This document shows, in pieces, positions 10,191-19,318 of a stretch of DNA of 64,000 nt (its first letter is position 1; each line of letters opens with the position of its first letter). The position numbers were made by a program, and so were the translations under genes. Origin of the DNA: Blautia coccoides (GTDB lineage Bacteria > Bacillota > Clostridia > Lachnospirales > Lachnospiraceae). The stretch spans positions 4,064,501 to 4,128,500 of the forward strand of contig NZ_CP136422.1 in the NCBI RefSeq assembly GCF_034355335.1. The letters run 5' to 3'. The notes beneath the pieces were generated by a model, which made no database searches, was not told the origin of the DNA, and saw nothing but the letters and a program-made list of their open reading frames with translations.

Positions 10191-10646
10191 CTAATTGTCA
10201 CATTTTTGCACCTGAATCTGCCCTTTATCCCGCATTTTGCGGCTTTCCTCAACGAGCTGGTCCAGCATGATGGAATCTACAGTTTCTTTTATACTACTAT
10301 TGATACGCTGCCATACATAACGGGTAACGCATAAATCTGCACCCTGACAGCTATGTTTTTCTCCTCCATTACAGGTAACGGCATCCAGGCTTCCCTCCAG
10401 TGCCCGAAGAACGTCTCCTACGGATATCTCTCCGGCAGGTCTGGCAAGCTTATATCCGCCCTGTGCGCCGCGGACGCTCACAACCAACCCGGCACTCTTT
10501 AATTTGCGCACCAGCTGTTCCAGATAACTGTCCGAAATATTCTGCCGTGTCGCAATGCTCTGTATGGAAACAGCCTCAGATTCACTGTATAAAGCCAGAT
10601 CGATCAAGGCTCTCAAGCCGTACCTTCCTTTGGTTGATAATTTCAA
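10191..10646 (-). CDS. Rrf2/IscR-type iron-sulfur regulator
   Basis: 151-residue Rrf2-family regulator with an N-terminal winged helix (MKLSTKGRYGLRALIDLA, recognition region SYLEQLVRKLK). C92, C100 and C106 lie in the place where IscR binds its [2Fe-2S] cluster, spaced C-X7-C-X5-C. It is the first gene of the operon with nifS, nifU and mnmA, the classic position for an autoregulator sensing Fe-S status. A palindrome just downstream of the operon's -10 box is a likely binding site. Confidence 0.92.
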   Translation of the reverse strand: MKLSTKGRYGLRALIDLALYSESEAVSIQSIATRQNISDSYLEQLVRKLKSAGLVVSVRGAQGGYKLARPAGEISVGDVLRALEGSLDAVTCNGGEKHSCQGADLCVTRYVWQRINSSIKETVDSIMLDQLVEESRKMRDKGQIQVQKCDN

Positions 10647-10666
10647 ATCATCACCATCCTTTTTAA

Positions 10667-10689
10667 ATTCCGACTGTTTTACTCGGATT
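10667..10689. promoter_or_regulatory. Candidate Rrf2 operator palindrome
   Basis: Inverted repeat ATTCCGA / TCGGATT with a 9-bp centre (one mismatch between arms), covering roughly +1 to +25 of the operon promoter. This position predicts repression by the Rrf2 protein encoded directly downstream. The assignment is inferred from location and symmetry. Confidence 0.55.
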
Positions 10690-10696
10690 TAATTGT

Positions 10697-10725
10697 AGAA
10701 TATCATTCTTATCCTGTTCTGTCAA
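10697..10725 (-). promoter_or_regulatory. Sigma-A promoter of the rrf2-nifS-nifU-mnmA operon
   Basis: A perfect TTGACA (-35, 10725-10720) and TATTCT (-10, 10702-10697) with a 17-bp spacer, about 50 bp upstream of the rrf2 start. Confidence 0.8.
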
Positions 10726-10809
10726 GATGCTTTTTGGAATATATTGTGAAAAAGACTATAAGAGTTACTATGGCACTCTCTGTGTATAGTCACTTATAAA
10801 GGACTTCTT

Positions 10810-12141
10810 ATGGATAACAAACATATTTTACTGAAAGGAACACTCATCCTGACCCTGGCCGGCTTCCTGACAAAAATCCTTGGGTTTCTCTATAGAATAT
10901 TCCTGTCGCAGACAATTGGTGCACAGGGGATGGGAATCTATCAGCTAATCTTCCCTATCCACACCCTCTGTTTTGCACTGACAGTGGGAGGGATCCAGAC
11001 AGCCATATCCCGATTCGTGGCTGCACGGGTAGCCCTGAAGGATGAACAGGGCGCCCGCGACATTTTTTTGATCGCCACTTCCCTGTCCATGGTCATATCC
11101 TTTGCTGTCACCTTTTTACTGTACCGCCATGCCTCCTGGTTTGCTGTACATATCCTGTTGGAGGAGGAGTGCACAGACCTGCTTCGCGTCTCCTCCCTGT
11201 CAATTCCCATGGGTACCTTTCATTCCTGTGCCTATGGCTACTATATCGCCAGGAAAAAAACAGGAATTCCGGCCTGGTCTCAGCTTGTGGAACAGACAGC
11301 CCGCATGAGTGCCACCTATCTTCTGTATCTTGTATGGACCGGGGAAGGCCACCCGCTCACACCTATGCTGGCGGTGGTGGGACTTTTCGCCGGCGAGTTG
11401 GTATCCATGCTGTTCTCCCTGCTTTTCATTTTGTGGGATTACAGAAAGTATCATTACCAGATCAGCAATATCCATGCGCCCGGAAAGGATTTAAAAGACA
11501 TAGTCTCCCTTTCCCTGCCGCTCACCGGAAACCGGCTTTTTATCAATATCCTGCACAGCATGGAGTCCGTTCTGATACCGGGCCATCTGCGGCTATTCGG
11601 AATGGACAGCGCTTCTGCCCTCTCTGTCTATGGTGTGCTGAACGGTATGGCGCTGCCGCTCATACTCTTTCCCTCTGCCATCACCAATGCAGTCTCAGCC
11701 ATGCTCCTGCCCTCCGTGGCGGAAAATCAGGCAGTGGGAAATTACAAAAAAATACGGAATCTTATTTTCACCACAACCCGCTACTGCCTGCTGCTGGGAT
11801 TTCTCTCCACAGCCATCTTTTATTTTACCGGGGATTTTATGGGGCTGTTTTTATTTAAAAATGAATTTGCGGGAACTTTTATCAAAACACTGTCCTTTAT
11901 CTGCCCCTGTCTGTATCTCTCCAGCACACTCAGCGGTATCCTGAACGGCTTAGGGGAAACAGGGAAATATTTTGCCCAGAATCTACTGGGGCTTTCTATA
12001 CGTCTGCTATTTGTCTTCTTTGTGATCCCGCGTTTCGGAATTCTGGGATATCTGTGGGGTCTGCTGATCAGTGAGCTGGCAATTACCCTTCTCACTCTGT
12101 TTTTCTTAAAAGACTACATGAAAGCAGCGCCGGGTGAATAG
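10810..12141 (+). CDS. SpoVB-like polysaccharide/lipid flippase (MOP superfamily)
   Basis: 443-residue integral membrane protein with about 12-14 hydrophobic segments and the MATE/MurJ-like start LKGTLILTLAGFLTKILGFLYRIFLSQTIGAQGMGIYQL, of which GFLTKILGFLYR and GAQGMGIYQL are typical of SpoVB/YtgP proteins. Such proteins flip lipid-linked cell wall or spore cortex precursors across the membrane. AAGGA sits 6 nt before the ATG. B. subtilis SpoVB is longer (about 518 residues), so a YkvU-like paralogue is also possible. It stands alone, divergent from the rrf2 operon. Confidence 0.8.
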   Translation: MDNKHILLKGTLILTLAGFLTKILGFLYRIFLSQTIGAQGMGIYQLIFPIHTLCFALTVGGIQTAISRFVAARVALKDEQGARDIFLIATSLSMVISFAVTFLLYRHASWFAVHILLEEECTDLLRVSSLSIPMGTFHSCAYGYYIARKKTGIPAWSQLVEQTARMSATYLLYLVWTGEGHPLTPMLAVVGLFAGELVSMLFSLLFILWDYRKYHYQISNIHAPGKDLKDIVSLSLPLTGNRLFINILHSMESVLIPGHLRLFGMDSASALSVYGVLNGMALPLILFPSAITNAVSAMLLPSVAENQAVGNYKKIRNLIFTTTRYCLLLGFLSTAIFYFTGDFMGLFLFKNEFAGTFIKTLSFICPCLYLSSTLSGILNGLGETGKYFAQNLLGLSIRLLFVFFVIPRFGILGYLWGLLISELAITLLTLFFLKDYMKAAPGE

Positions 12142-12152
12142 ACCCGACGCCG
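12126..12152 (+). terminator. Hairpin at the end of the flippase gene
   Basis: Stem GCG-CGGGT / ACCCG-CGC with one internal mismatch, overlapping the stop codon and followed by a short T-rich stretch (GTTTATCCTTT). Confidence 0.5.
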
Positions 12153-12210
12153 TTTATCCTTTATCACTTAAACGCATAAACGCTTTAAAGCAAAAAATTA
12201 CTCAAAACTG

Positions 12211-12239
12211 TCGACAACTGGAAGGTTTTGTATTATAAT
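12211..12239 (+). promoter_or_regulatory. Sigma-A promoter of aroF
   Basis: TCGACA (12211-12216) and TATAAT (12234-12239) with a 17-bp spacer, 34 bp before the chosen start. The leader is too short for an aromatic-amino-acid T-box or attenuator. Confidence 0.75.
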
Positions 12240-12272
12240 AGTCAACTAGAAAGTCAAACAAAGGAGATAACT

Positions 12273-13304
12273 ATGAGCTTCAAATTCGTAAAACAGCTTC
12301 CCTCTCCGGACGAGATCAAAGCGCAGGCACCTGTGTCCGAAGAGTTGAAACAGATAAAAGCTAAAAGAGATAAAATGATCTGCGATGTCATCACCGGTGC
12401 TTCTGACAAGTTTCTTGTCATCGTCGGCCCCTGTTCCGCAGACAATGAAGATTCTGTATGTGATTACACCAACCGCCTTGCCCAACTTCAGGACAAAGTG
12501 GAGGACCGCCTGGTGCTGGTTCCCCGTATCTATACCAACAAACCGCGTACCACCGGTGAGGGTTACAAAGGCATGCTCCATCAGCCTGACCCGGAGGCAA
12601 AACCAGATGTACTGGCAGGTATTCTGGCGATCCGCCATATGCATATCCGTTCTCTGCAGGAGACGGGCCTTAGTTCCGCGGACGAGATGCTCTACCCGGA
12701 TAATTATCACTACCTGTCCGATCTGCTCTCCTACGTGGCCATCGGCGCCCGCTCCGTGGAAAATCAGGAACACCGCCTCATGGTAAGCGGACTGGATGTT
12801 CCCGTTGGCATGAAAAATCCCACCAGCGGTGATTTTTCCGTTATGCTCAACTCCGTAGTAGCAGCCCAGCAGGGACACGATTTCATCTCCAGAGGATGGG
12901 AGGTCAAAACAGAGGGGAATCCTCTTACCCACACTATCCTGCGCGGTGCGGTAAACAAGCACGGCAACACACTGCCCAACTACCATTACGAAGATCTGCA
13001 GCTTCTCCTGGAAATGTACAATGACCGGGATCTGGAAAACCCGGCTGTTATCATTGATGCCAATCATGCAAACTCCGGCAAAAAATATGAGCAGCAGGTC
13101 AGAATCGTAAAAGAGGTGCTGCACAGCCGTCTGGTCTCCCGTGATATCCGCCACCTGGTGAAAGGTGTCATGATCGAAAGCTATCTGGTCTCCGGCTGCC
13201 AGAAAATCGGTCCAGACCATATCTACGGAAAATCCATCACAGACCCATGTCTTGGCTGGGAAGAGACTGAGAAGCTCCTCTACACCATTGCAGAACTGTG
13301 TTAA
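12273..13304 (+). CDS. aroF: 3-deoxy-7-phosphoheptulonate (DAHP) synthase
   Basis: 343-residue type I DAHP synthase of the AroF/AroG/AroH class, the first step of the shikimate pathway (phosphoenolpyruvate plus erythrose-4-phosphate). Visible are VIVGPCSADN with the metal-binding Cys, PRIYTNKPRTTGEGYKG, the PEP-binding GARSVENQEHR and GMKNPTSGD, and the metal-binding IIDANHANSGK. Start ATG 12273 has AAGGAG at proper spacing; the ATG at 12228 overlaps the -10 region and is excluded. No other aro genes are adjacent. Confidence 0.95.
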   Translation: MSFKFVKQLPSPDEIKAQAPVSEELKQIKAKRDKMICDVITGASDKFLVIVGPCSADNEDSVCDYTNRLAQLQDKVEDRLVLVPRIYTNKPRTTGEGYKGMLHQPDPEAKPDVLAGILAIRHMHIRSLQETGLSSADEMLYPDNYHYLSDLLSYVAIGARSVENQEHRLMVSGLDVPVGMKNPTSGDFSVMLNSVVAAQQGHDFISRGWEVKTEGNPLTHTILRGAVNKHGNTLPNYHYEDLQLLLEMYNDRDLENPAVIIDANHANSGKKYEQQVRIVKEVLHSRLVSRDIRHLVKGVMIESYLVSGCQKIGPDHIYGKSITDPCLGWEETEKLLYTIAELC

Positions 13305-13306
13305 GC

Positions 13307-13356
13307 AAAAAGGCATTTGTCCCCGAATTTCATTTTCGGAGGCAAATGCCTTTTTT
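13307..13356. terminator. Strong bidirectional terminator between aroF and xerD
   Basis: AAAAAGGCATTTG pairs with CAAATGCCTTTTTT around an inner CCGAA/TTCGG stem, giving T-tracts on both strands between converging genes. Confidence 0.93.
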
Positions 13357-13410
13357 GTGAAAAGGATCCCAAAAAGAAAGGACCCGAAAACTCATCTCTT
13401 TTCAGGTCCT

Positions 13411-14295
13411 CTATTTTCTTGGATGCGCTTTCAAATACACATCTCTGATCTTATTCACATTCATATTCAAATAAATCTGGGTTGTAGAGATATCGGAATG
13501 TCCCAGCATCTCTTGTACACTCTTCAGATCCGCACCGTTCTGTACCAGATGGGCCGCAAAAGAATGCCGCAGCGTATGCGGTGTTATGTCCTGCTGGATT
13601 CCGGCAGATGCGGCATAGGTCTTCAAAACCTTCCAAAAACCCTGTCGGCTCATAGGTTTTCCGGAACAATTAACAAACAGGCAGTCGCTTTCTTTATGGT
13701 TTAAAAGCTCCTCCCTTGCCTGCTCCAGATACTCTCTCACCGCCTTTTTCGCCGCGCTCCCAAAAGGTATTACCCTTTCCTTTTCGCTGGCTTCACAGGT
13801 GATATATCCCAATTTTAAATTAATATTTTCCAGTTTCAATCCAATAAGCTCACTCACCCGGATACCTGTTGCATATAAAAGCTCCAACATGGCTTTATCC
13901 CGGACCCCCTTGGCTGTATTTTCTTTAGGCTGGTTCAACAGCAAATCGACTTCTTCTACAGTAAGAATCCCAGGCATCTTTTTCTCGATCTTAGGCGCCT
14001 TCAATATGTCTGCCGGGTTCTCCGAAAGCAGCCCATGCTGACAGCAATATTGAAAAAAAGCACGCATAGACGCAATACTCCTGGAAATGGTGGAGGCAGC
14101 AAATCGCTCCCGCTCCAGATACATCTCATAAGAATTCAGAGTCGTGGCAGTCACATCCTGAACTCTGTCCACTCCTTCACTCCGCAGAAACTGTTCCATC
14201 TTTCGCAAATCCCGCTCATAGGATACTTCTGTATTTTTGGAAGTGCCTTTGGTGTTATGTAAATAGGCTATAAACTCTTCAATCTCGCACTTCAT
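13411..14295 (-). CDS. xerD: Tyrosine recombinase XerD
   Basis: 294-residue site-specific recombinase, normal XerD length. The N-terminal SAM-like core-binding domain is followed by the catalytic domain: first Arg in ATGIRVSELIGL, HTLRHSFAAHLVQNGADL (His-X2-Arg), LGHSDISTTQIYLN with the His and the nucleophilic Tyr. XerD-type proteins resolve chromosome dimers at dif. The neighbour spoIIM supports a housekeeping xerD rather than an integrase. Between the two lies a 278-bp AT-rich spacer containing a plausible TATAAT promoter (near 14420-14425) and a CAGCAGT/ACTGCTG hairpin at 14364-14380. Confidence 0.9.
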   Translation of the reverse strand: MKCEIEEFIAYLHNTKGTSKNTEVSYERDLRKMEQFLRSEGVDRVQDVTATTLNSYEMYLERERFAASTISRSIASMRAFFQYCCQHGLLSENPADILKAPKIEKKMPGILTVEEVDLLLNQPKENTAKGVRDKAMLELLYATGIRVSELIGLKLENINLKLGYITCEASEKERVIPFGSAAKKAVREYLEQAREELLNHKESDCLFVNCSGKPMSRQGFWKVLKTYAASAGIQQDITPHTLRHSFAAHLVQNGADLKSVQEMLGHSDISTTQIYLNMNVNKIRDVYLKAHPRK

Positions 14296-14573
14296 GTATG
14301 ATTATCCCTCGTTATGTTATTTCATTCCGCATTCCAAGTCCAAAAAAACGCTCAGAACAATACAGCAGTGAGACTGCTGCTAAATGTAAAAGGCCATACC
14401 TTTCCAAATCATAATGAAATTATATATCAACTTCCATAGAAAAAGCAAACGGATTTTTCCAAAGTTTTTCTTGTTTTTCAGGCTTTTTTTACATTTACAC
14501 AACATATCGAAAAAGCTCTATTTATGTCTACCAGATGTGGTGAATTTGTAATTGTTAATATTTTGTTAATTTT

Positions 14574-15143
14574 TCATAAAAACCTCTCAATCACAAAGCT
14601 CAGCACATTTTGGTTGACATAACTTTCCATAAAAAGGGCAAGCAGGAATAATATACCAATTCCCGTCATAAAAAACAGATATGCTCTGTAATCTGCTTTC
14701 ACCCGGATTCCCTTCCCCCAATACTTCTGGCTCATCTGCACAATAAAGAAAAAAAACAACAGTACAGAGGGCACATAAAAAAGCCCCTGTGGAAAAAAGC
14801 AGGCGAGCGCCGCGCCAATCCCCCGAATCCCATACTCCATCAAAAAAACTGTCATAAGATTTCCGCCCAAAAAGCCCAGCCACAGCAGTCCCCCCAGCAC
14901 CAAAGGAATACCGAAAGGTGTAACCCCGCTTACCATATACAGCAGAAACCAAACTCCTCTTTTTTCAAACAGCCGCAAAAAAATCCCGCTGCCCGAAATA
15001 CTGCCCGCCGCCCTGTCTGCCAGATAAACCCCAAGCAAACTGGTCTGATACCCTGCATAATTCCGCAAAAAATTACTACACAGCACCCCCGCTAAAAATC
15101 CTCCCAAATACAGAAGGAAAAACACATTCAAATATTTTTTCAT
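14574..15143 (-). CDS. spoIIM: Stage II sporulation protein M
   Basis: 189-residue, strongly hydrophobic protein with about five or six membrane segments and the SpoIIM features (N-terminal FLAGVLCSNFLRNY, central LSAT-region equivalent GVTPFGIPLVLGGLLWLGFLGGNL). In B. subtilis SpoIIM is part of the SpoIIDMP peptidoglycan machine that drives engulfment of the forespore. Its position next to xerD matches the order seen in other Clostridia. Start ATG has AGGGTGAG upstream. Confidence 0.85.
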   Translation of the reverse strand: MKKYLNVFFLLYLGGFLAGVLCSNFLRNYAGYQTSLLGVYLADRAAGSISGSGIFLRLFEKRGVWFLLYMVSGVTPFGIPLVLGGLLWLGFLGGNLMTVFLMEYGIRGIGAALACFFPQGLFYVPSVLLFFFFIVQMSQKYWGKGIRVKADYRAYLFFMTGIGILFLLALFMESYVNQNVLSFVIERFL

Positions 15144-15271
15144 GATCTCACCCTATATATTCTATGCCCCGCCCCATACAATTAGTACGTCTCTCCCAAG
15201 GCCGCCGGTTCCGTCACCGCAAATGCTGCTCCCCTGCTATGCTGCTTCACTCGTCATCCGTACAACAAAAA

Positions 15272-15320
15272 ATGCAGAACCCCGCAATGATATAAATAAA
15301 ATCATTGCAGCATTCTGCAT
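15272..15320 (-). terminator. Intrinsic terminator of rny
   Basis: Two stacked stems (GCAATGAT/ATCATTGC inside ATGCAGAA/TTCTGCAT) downstream of the rny stop, followed on the minus strand by T6. Confidence 0.85.
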
Positions 15321-15335
15321 ATCTGTCAGTCCAGC

Positions 15336-16895
15336 CTATTTTGCGTAATCTACAACACGGCTCTCCCGAATTACATTAACCTTAATCTGTCCCGGATACT
15401 CCAGTTCAGCTTCAATCTGTTTTGAAATATTCCGTGCCAGCAGCACCATATCGGAATCCGTTACATGTTCCGGCACTACCATCACTCGAATCTCCCTACC
15501 TGCCTGAATAGCAAAAGATTTGTCCACTCCTTTGAAAGAGTTTGTTATGTCTTCTAATTGTTTTAATCTGTTGGTATATGTTTCTAAAGTTTCTCTTCTA
15601 GCACCAGGTCTCGCTGCGCTGATCGCATCAGCAGCCTGTACAATACAAGCCACCAGTGATGTGGGTTCCGTGTCCCCATGATGGGATTCCACGGCGTTGA
15701 TAACCACCTGGGACTCTTTATATTTTCTACATAAGTCAGCACCAATCTGAATATGGGAACCTTCCACTTCATGATCGATGGATTTTCCGATGTCATGTAA
15801 CAGACCTGCACGTTTTGCCATGCGAATGTCTGTCCCAACTTCACCCGCCAAAAGGCCGGCAAGCTGTGCCACCTCAATAGAATGCTTTAATGCATTCTGG
15901 CCGTAGCTGGAGCGGAATTTCATACGTCCCAGCAGACGGATCAATTCCGGATGAATACCGTGTACGCCAACTTCCAGGGCAGCGGATTCACCTTCTTCTC
16001 TCATCATGGTCTCTACTTCTTTTTGTGCCTTTTCCACCATCTCTTCGATTCTGGCCGGATGAATTCTTCCGTCCACAATCAGTTTTTCCAGCGCTATACG
16101 TGCTACTTCACGCCGGATCGGATCGAAACCGGACAATACGACTGCTTCCGGGGTATCATCAATAATGAGATCCACACCCGTAAGTGTTTCCAAAGTTCGG
16201 ATATTGCGTCCTTCCCTACCGATAATACGGCCTTTCATTTCATCGCTTGGAAGCTGTACAACGGAAATTGTAGCTTCCGATACATGGTCTGCCGCACATT
16301 TCTGAATGGCTGTCACCACATATTCCTTGGCCTTCTTATCGGCTTCCTCTTTTGCTTTGCTCTCCAATTCCTTGTAGAGCTTCGCAGTGTCAATTTTTAC
16401 TTCGTCCTCAACAGTTTTTAACAAATAATCTTTTGCTTGTTCGGAGGTAAGACCGGAAATTCTTTCCAGCTCTTGTACTCTCTGGTCATGTAATTCATCG
16501 ACTTTCTTTTCTTTCTTTTTAAGCTCAGTTTCTTTTGCTGTATAATCTGCTTCTCGTTTTTCCAGGGCATCGGCCTTCTTGTCCACTGCTTCTTCTCTGG
16601 ATAAAACACGCTTCTCATACTTCTGAAGTTCTGCACGTCTCTCTTTTGTCTCTTTCTCCAACTCGTTTTTCGTACGGAGATTTTCTTCTTTTGCTTCTAA
16701 GAGAGCTTCTCGCTTCTTCGTTTCCGCAGTTTTCAATGCTTCATCTATAATGCTTCTTGCTTTTACTTCTGCTGTTCCGATAGTTTCAGCGTCTTTTTCA
16801 GTTTTTTTCTTAACTGAAATGTTGGCTGTAACAGGAACCGCAATCAGCAGCGTGATTACCACAGCAACAATTGCAACTATTACATAGATTGCCAC
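15336..16895 (-). CDS. rny: Ribonuclease Y
   Basis: 519-residue membrane-anchored endoribonuclease that initiates mRNA decay. Order: N-terminal membrane helix (residues about 2-24), a long coiled coil rich in Glu/Lys (about 30-200), a KH RNA-binding domain ([15 protein letters not shown]), and an HD domain with [17 protein letters not shown] near residue 365-380. It starts with GTG at 16895, with GGAGGT 6 nt upstream. It lies downstream of recA-recX, separated by about 130 bp. Confidence 0.96.
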   Translation of the reverse strand: MAIYVIVAIVAVVITLLIAVPVTANISVKKKTEKDAETIGTAEVKARSIIDEALKTAETKKREALLEAKEENLRTKNELEKETKERRAELQKYEKRVLSREEAVDKKADALEKREADYTAKETELKKKEKKVDELHDQRVQELERISGLTSEQAKDYLLKTVEDEVKIDTAKLYKELESKAKEEADKKAKEYVVTAIQKCAADHVSEATISVVQLPSDEMKGRIIGREGRNIRTLETLTGVDLIIDDTPEAVVLSGFDPIRREVARIALEKLIVDGRIHPARIEEMVEKAQKEVETMMREEGESAALEVGVHGIHPELIRLLGRMKFRSSYGQNALKHSIEVAQLAGLLAGEVGTDIRMAKRAGLLHDIGKSIDHEVEGSHIQIGADLCRKYKESQVVINAVESHHGDTEPTSLVACIVQAADAISAARPGARRETLETYTNRLKQLEDITNSFKGVDKSFAIQAGREIRVMVVPEHVTDSDMVLLARNISKQIEAELEYPGQIKVNVIRESRVVDYAK

Positions 16896-17023
16896 AGGAG
16901 CACCTCCTTATTTAGTTTTCATTGTACAAATACAACAGTTTAATTTTATACTGTTTTTACTGAAAAGTCAACATAAAACCTATTTTTCTAAAAGACAAGT
17001 ATGTGTAATCTGTCCAAGATTTT

Positions 17024-17635
17024 TCAGCAAAAATCCTCTTTTTCTTTTAATACGGACAAAATATCAGAGGAGGAAAAACCTTTTCTCATTAAGAAGCCGT
17101 AAATCCTCTGCCGTTCCTTGTCATCCATGGGGCCGTCACCCCTTCTTTTTTTCCTCACCAATTCCCGGATCGTATCCCTGCAGTCGTCCAGATCGGCTTC
17201 CTCCAGAACTTCCTCTATAATGCTTCTGTCCACACCTTTTTGAGCCAGTTCCATCTTCAGTCTTGCTTTTCCTCTGCCCTGCTTTTTATATTCCACATAG
17301 TGCCGGGCATATCTTTTGTCATCCAGATACCCAAAGGACGTTACATACTCCAGCGCCGCGTCAACAGCCTCTCTTGGATACTCACTTGACTGAAGCTTTT
17401 TCTCCAGTTCTGCCCTGGTCCGGTCCATACTCTCCAAAAGATGCATGGCCCGCAGCTTGGCTCGTTTTGTGAGCACCTGTCCCACAAGCTCCTCATAAAC
17501 CGTCCCTGAGAGTTCATGACCTTCTTTTATTCCATAGCGAGACAGCTCGCCTTTGTACACAACAAAGGCGGGCTGTCCGTCAAGTTCAATTCTGTATTTT
17601 TGTTTTGTTACAGCCTGTATTTTAGTGACAAGCAT
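17024..17635 (-). CDS. recX: Regulatory protein RecX
   Basis: 203-residue RecX, which modulates RecA filaments. Characteristic three-helix repeats are visible, e.g. LLESMDRTRAELEKKL, FGYLDDKRYARHYVEYKKQGRGKARLKMEL, and KERQRIYGFLMRKGFSSSDIL. The ATG shares one base with the recA stop (TAATG), so translation is coupled and SOS control is shared. Confidence 0.92.
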   Translation of the reverse strand: MLVTKIQAVTKQKYRIELDGQPAFVVYKGELSRYGIKEGHELSGTVYEELVGQVLTKRAKLRAMHLLESMDRTRAELEKKLQSSEYPREAVDAALEYVTSFGYLDDKRYARHYVEYKKQGRGKARLKMELAQKGVDRSIIEEVLEEADLDDCRDTIRELVRKKRRGDGPMDDKERQRIYGFLMRKGFSSSDILSVLKEKEDFC

Positions 17636-18801
17636 TATACTTCCTCATTTTCTTTTTTTGCACGCTGGGCGCCAGGTATCTCTGCTGCCTTCATTTCCGG
17701 TGCTTTCATATCCTGGGCTTTCGCATCAGAAGCTTTTGCTGCAGCGGCTTTGTCATCAGCTTTTTTTTCTTTTATATCTTTACTGCTCTCTTCTTCCGTC
17801 TTTCCCTCCAGAAGTCCGTAATGTTCCCGGACTTTTGCTTCCACTTCATCTGCTATTTCCGGGTTTTCATTTAAATACTGCTTTGCATTCTCACGTCCCT
17901 GGCCAATCTTTCCATCCTTATAGGCATACCAGGCACCGCTCTTATTTATGATTCCCAGACTGGCAGCCAGATCCAGAATATCTCCTGCTTTTGAGATTCC
18001 CTGACCGAACATAATATCAAATTCAGCCTCCTTAAAAGGAGGTGCGATCTTATTCTTAACCACTTTGATCCTGGTACGGTTGCCCACGATCTCACCGCCC
18101 TGCTTCAGAGCCTCGATCCTTCTGACATCCAAACGGATGGAGGAATAGAATTTCAGGGCACGTCCGCCTGTAGTGGTCTCCGGATTACCGAACATTACGC
18201 CGACTTTCTCACGGAGCTGATTGATAAAGATAACAATACAGTTGGATTTACTGATAACAGCCGTCAGCTTACGGAGCGCCTGGGACATAAGACGTGCCTG
18301 CAGGCCTACATGGGCATCGCCCATATCCCCCTCTATCTCAGCTCTTGGTACCAGAGCAGCAACAGAGTCCACAATCACAATGTCCACGGCACCGGAACGC
18401 ACCATCGTCTCTGTGATCTCCAGGGCCTGTTCTCCATTATCCGGCTGTGAAATATAGAGGTTGTCTACATCCACGCCGATATTTCTGGCATACGCAGGAT
18501 CCAGGGCATGCTCTGCATCAATAAAACCGGCAATTCCACCTCTCTTCTGTACTTCAGCCACCATGTGCAGTGCCACGGTGGTCTTACCACTGGATTCCGG
18601 TCCATAAACCTCTACGATCCTTCCCTTGGGAATTCCGCCCAGGCCTAACGCTATATCAAGACTCAGAGAACCTGTCGGCACAGTCTCCACATTCATATGT
18701 ACGGATGAATCGCCCAGTTTCATAACAGAACCTTTTCCAAACTGCTTCTCGATCTGTCCCAGAGCCGCGTCCAGGGCTTTCAATTTATCTTCTTTGACCA
18801 T
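17635..18801 (-). CDS. recA: Recombinase RecA
   Basis: 388-residue strand-exchange ATPase. Walker [10 protein letters not shown] (about 66-74), the Walker B region [12 protein letters not shown], and L2 [22 protein letters not shown] are intact. The C-terminal tail after about residue 330 is unusually long and made of Lys/Ala/Asp/Glu-rich imperfect repeats ([20 protein letters not shown]), about 35 residues more than E. coli RecA. AAGGAG precedes the ATG. A LexA box lies just downstream of its -10 box, so expression is damage-inducible. Confidence 0.98.
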   Translation of the reverse strand: MVKEDKLKALDAALGQIEKQFGKGSVMKLGDSSVHMNVETVPTGSLSLDIALGLGGIPKGRIVEVYGPESSGKTTVALHMVAEVQKRGGIAGFIDAEHALDPAYARNIGVDVDNLYISQPDNGEQALEITETMVRSGAVDIVIVDSVAALVPRAEIEGDMGDAHVGLQARLMSQALRKLTAVISKSNCIVIFINQLREKVGVMFGNPETTTGGRALKFYSSIRLDVRRIEALKQGGEIVGNRTRIKVVKNKIAPPFKEAEFDIMFGQGISKAGDILDLAASLGIINKSGAWYAYKDGKIGQGRENAKQYLNENPEIADEVEAKVREHYGLLEGKTEEESSKDIKEKKADDKAAAAKASDAKAQDMKAPEMKAAEIPGAQRAKKENEEV

Positions 18802-18887
18802 TTATAATCTCCTTTATTTGCTCCTTCTTAAGTAACCATTCCACAAGTCTGTGCATATCCTGTGCTGACTGTGGGAAAACGCTTCTA

Positions 18888-18901
18888 CGAACTTATGTTC
18901 G
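18888..18901. promoter_or_regulatory. LexA box of recA
   Basis: CGAACTTATGTTCG exactly fits the Gram-positive LexA consensus CGAACRNRYGTTYG. It lies about 14 bp downstream of the -10 box, over the start of transcription, as expected for a repressor site. Confidence 0.93.
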
Positions 18902-18914
18902 TATTCCTTTTATC

Positions 18915-18943
18915 ATAATAGTACACTTTTTGTTCCTTGTCAA
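18915..18943 (-). promoter_or_regulatory. Sigma-A promoter of recA
   Basis: TTGACA (18943-18938) and TATTAT (18920-18915) with a 17-bp spacer, upstream of the LexA box. Confidence 0.8.
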
Positions 18944-19109
18944 CTGTTATTTTCCTGCCTGCAATACGCATCACATCCTTTCTGCGCGTTCTTTTTACAA
19001 TGGGAATACCGGCGCAGCGGAATGCTGCTTGAATGAATAAAAAAGGCAGAACTGCCTTTGACGGTATGTGTTAAGTATGTAGCATCAGACAGAATTTGTC
19101 AAGAAAAAA

Positions 19110-19286
19110 GGACACCGGATCCTCTCCGATGGTTACTATTCAGCCTTTCGGCTTCATAGCAACAAAAGCATGCACACAGACTGCAAAAACTGCAGTCTGG
19201 CGCATGGCTGCCTCGGGATTGCCTTGCAAATGCAAGGCAACACCTCGCGGGACAGTGGAAATCTGAACTGTTACTCTCCGATGTCC
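19110..19286. repeat. Non-coding hairpin-rich element with inverted ends
   Basis: The 517-bp gap between recA and the coat-like genes holds no gene beyond the recA promoter. This part contains three stem-loops: 19131-19163 (imperfect, about 11 of 14 pairs), 19177-19199 (perfect 9-bp CAGACTGCA/TGCAGTCTG) and 19219-19240 (perfect 9-bp TTGCCTTGC/GCAAGGCAA). The outer ends GGACACCGGA (19110-19119) and TCCGATGTCC (19277-19286) are inverted with 9 of 10 matches. The two inner hairpins recur near 24.9 kb. It could be a miniature mobile element or a structured RNA. Confidence 0.5.
19177..19240 (+). repeat. Two-hairpin intergenic repeat, copy A
   Basis: Hairpin CAGACTGCA/TGCAGTCTG, a spacer beginning GCGCATGGCTGC, then hairpin TTGCCTTGC/GCAAGGCAA with an AAAT loop. 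The same order, spacer start and AAAT/ATTT loop occur in inverted orientation at 24901-24966. Confidence 0.7.
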
Positions 19287-19318
19287 CTTCTGTGTGACAT
19301 CTCAGTTTCTCTGTACTG

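Noticed and set aside
12142..12272. T-box or attenuator before the DAHP synthase gene
   Set aside because: The promoter lies only about 30 bp from the start codon, leaving no room for such a leader.
12246..13316. A 356-codon open frame antisense to aroF
   Set aside because: It lies wholly opposite a well-supported DAHP synthase gene, has no ribosome binding site and a Phe/His/Gln-rich translation without known motifs.
14364..14380. CAGCAGT/ACTGCTG hairpin upstream of xerD as a terminator of spoIIM
   Set aside because: No T-tract follows on the minus strand; kept only as a minor leader hairpin.
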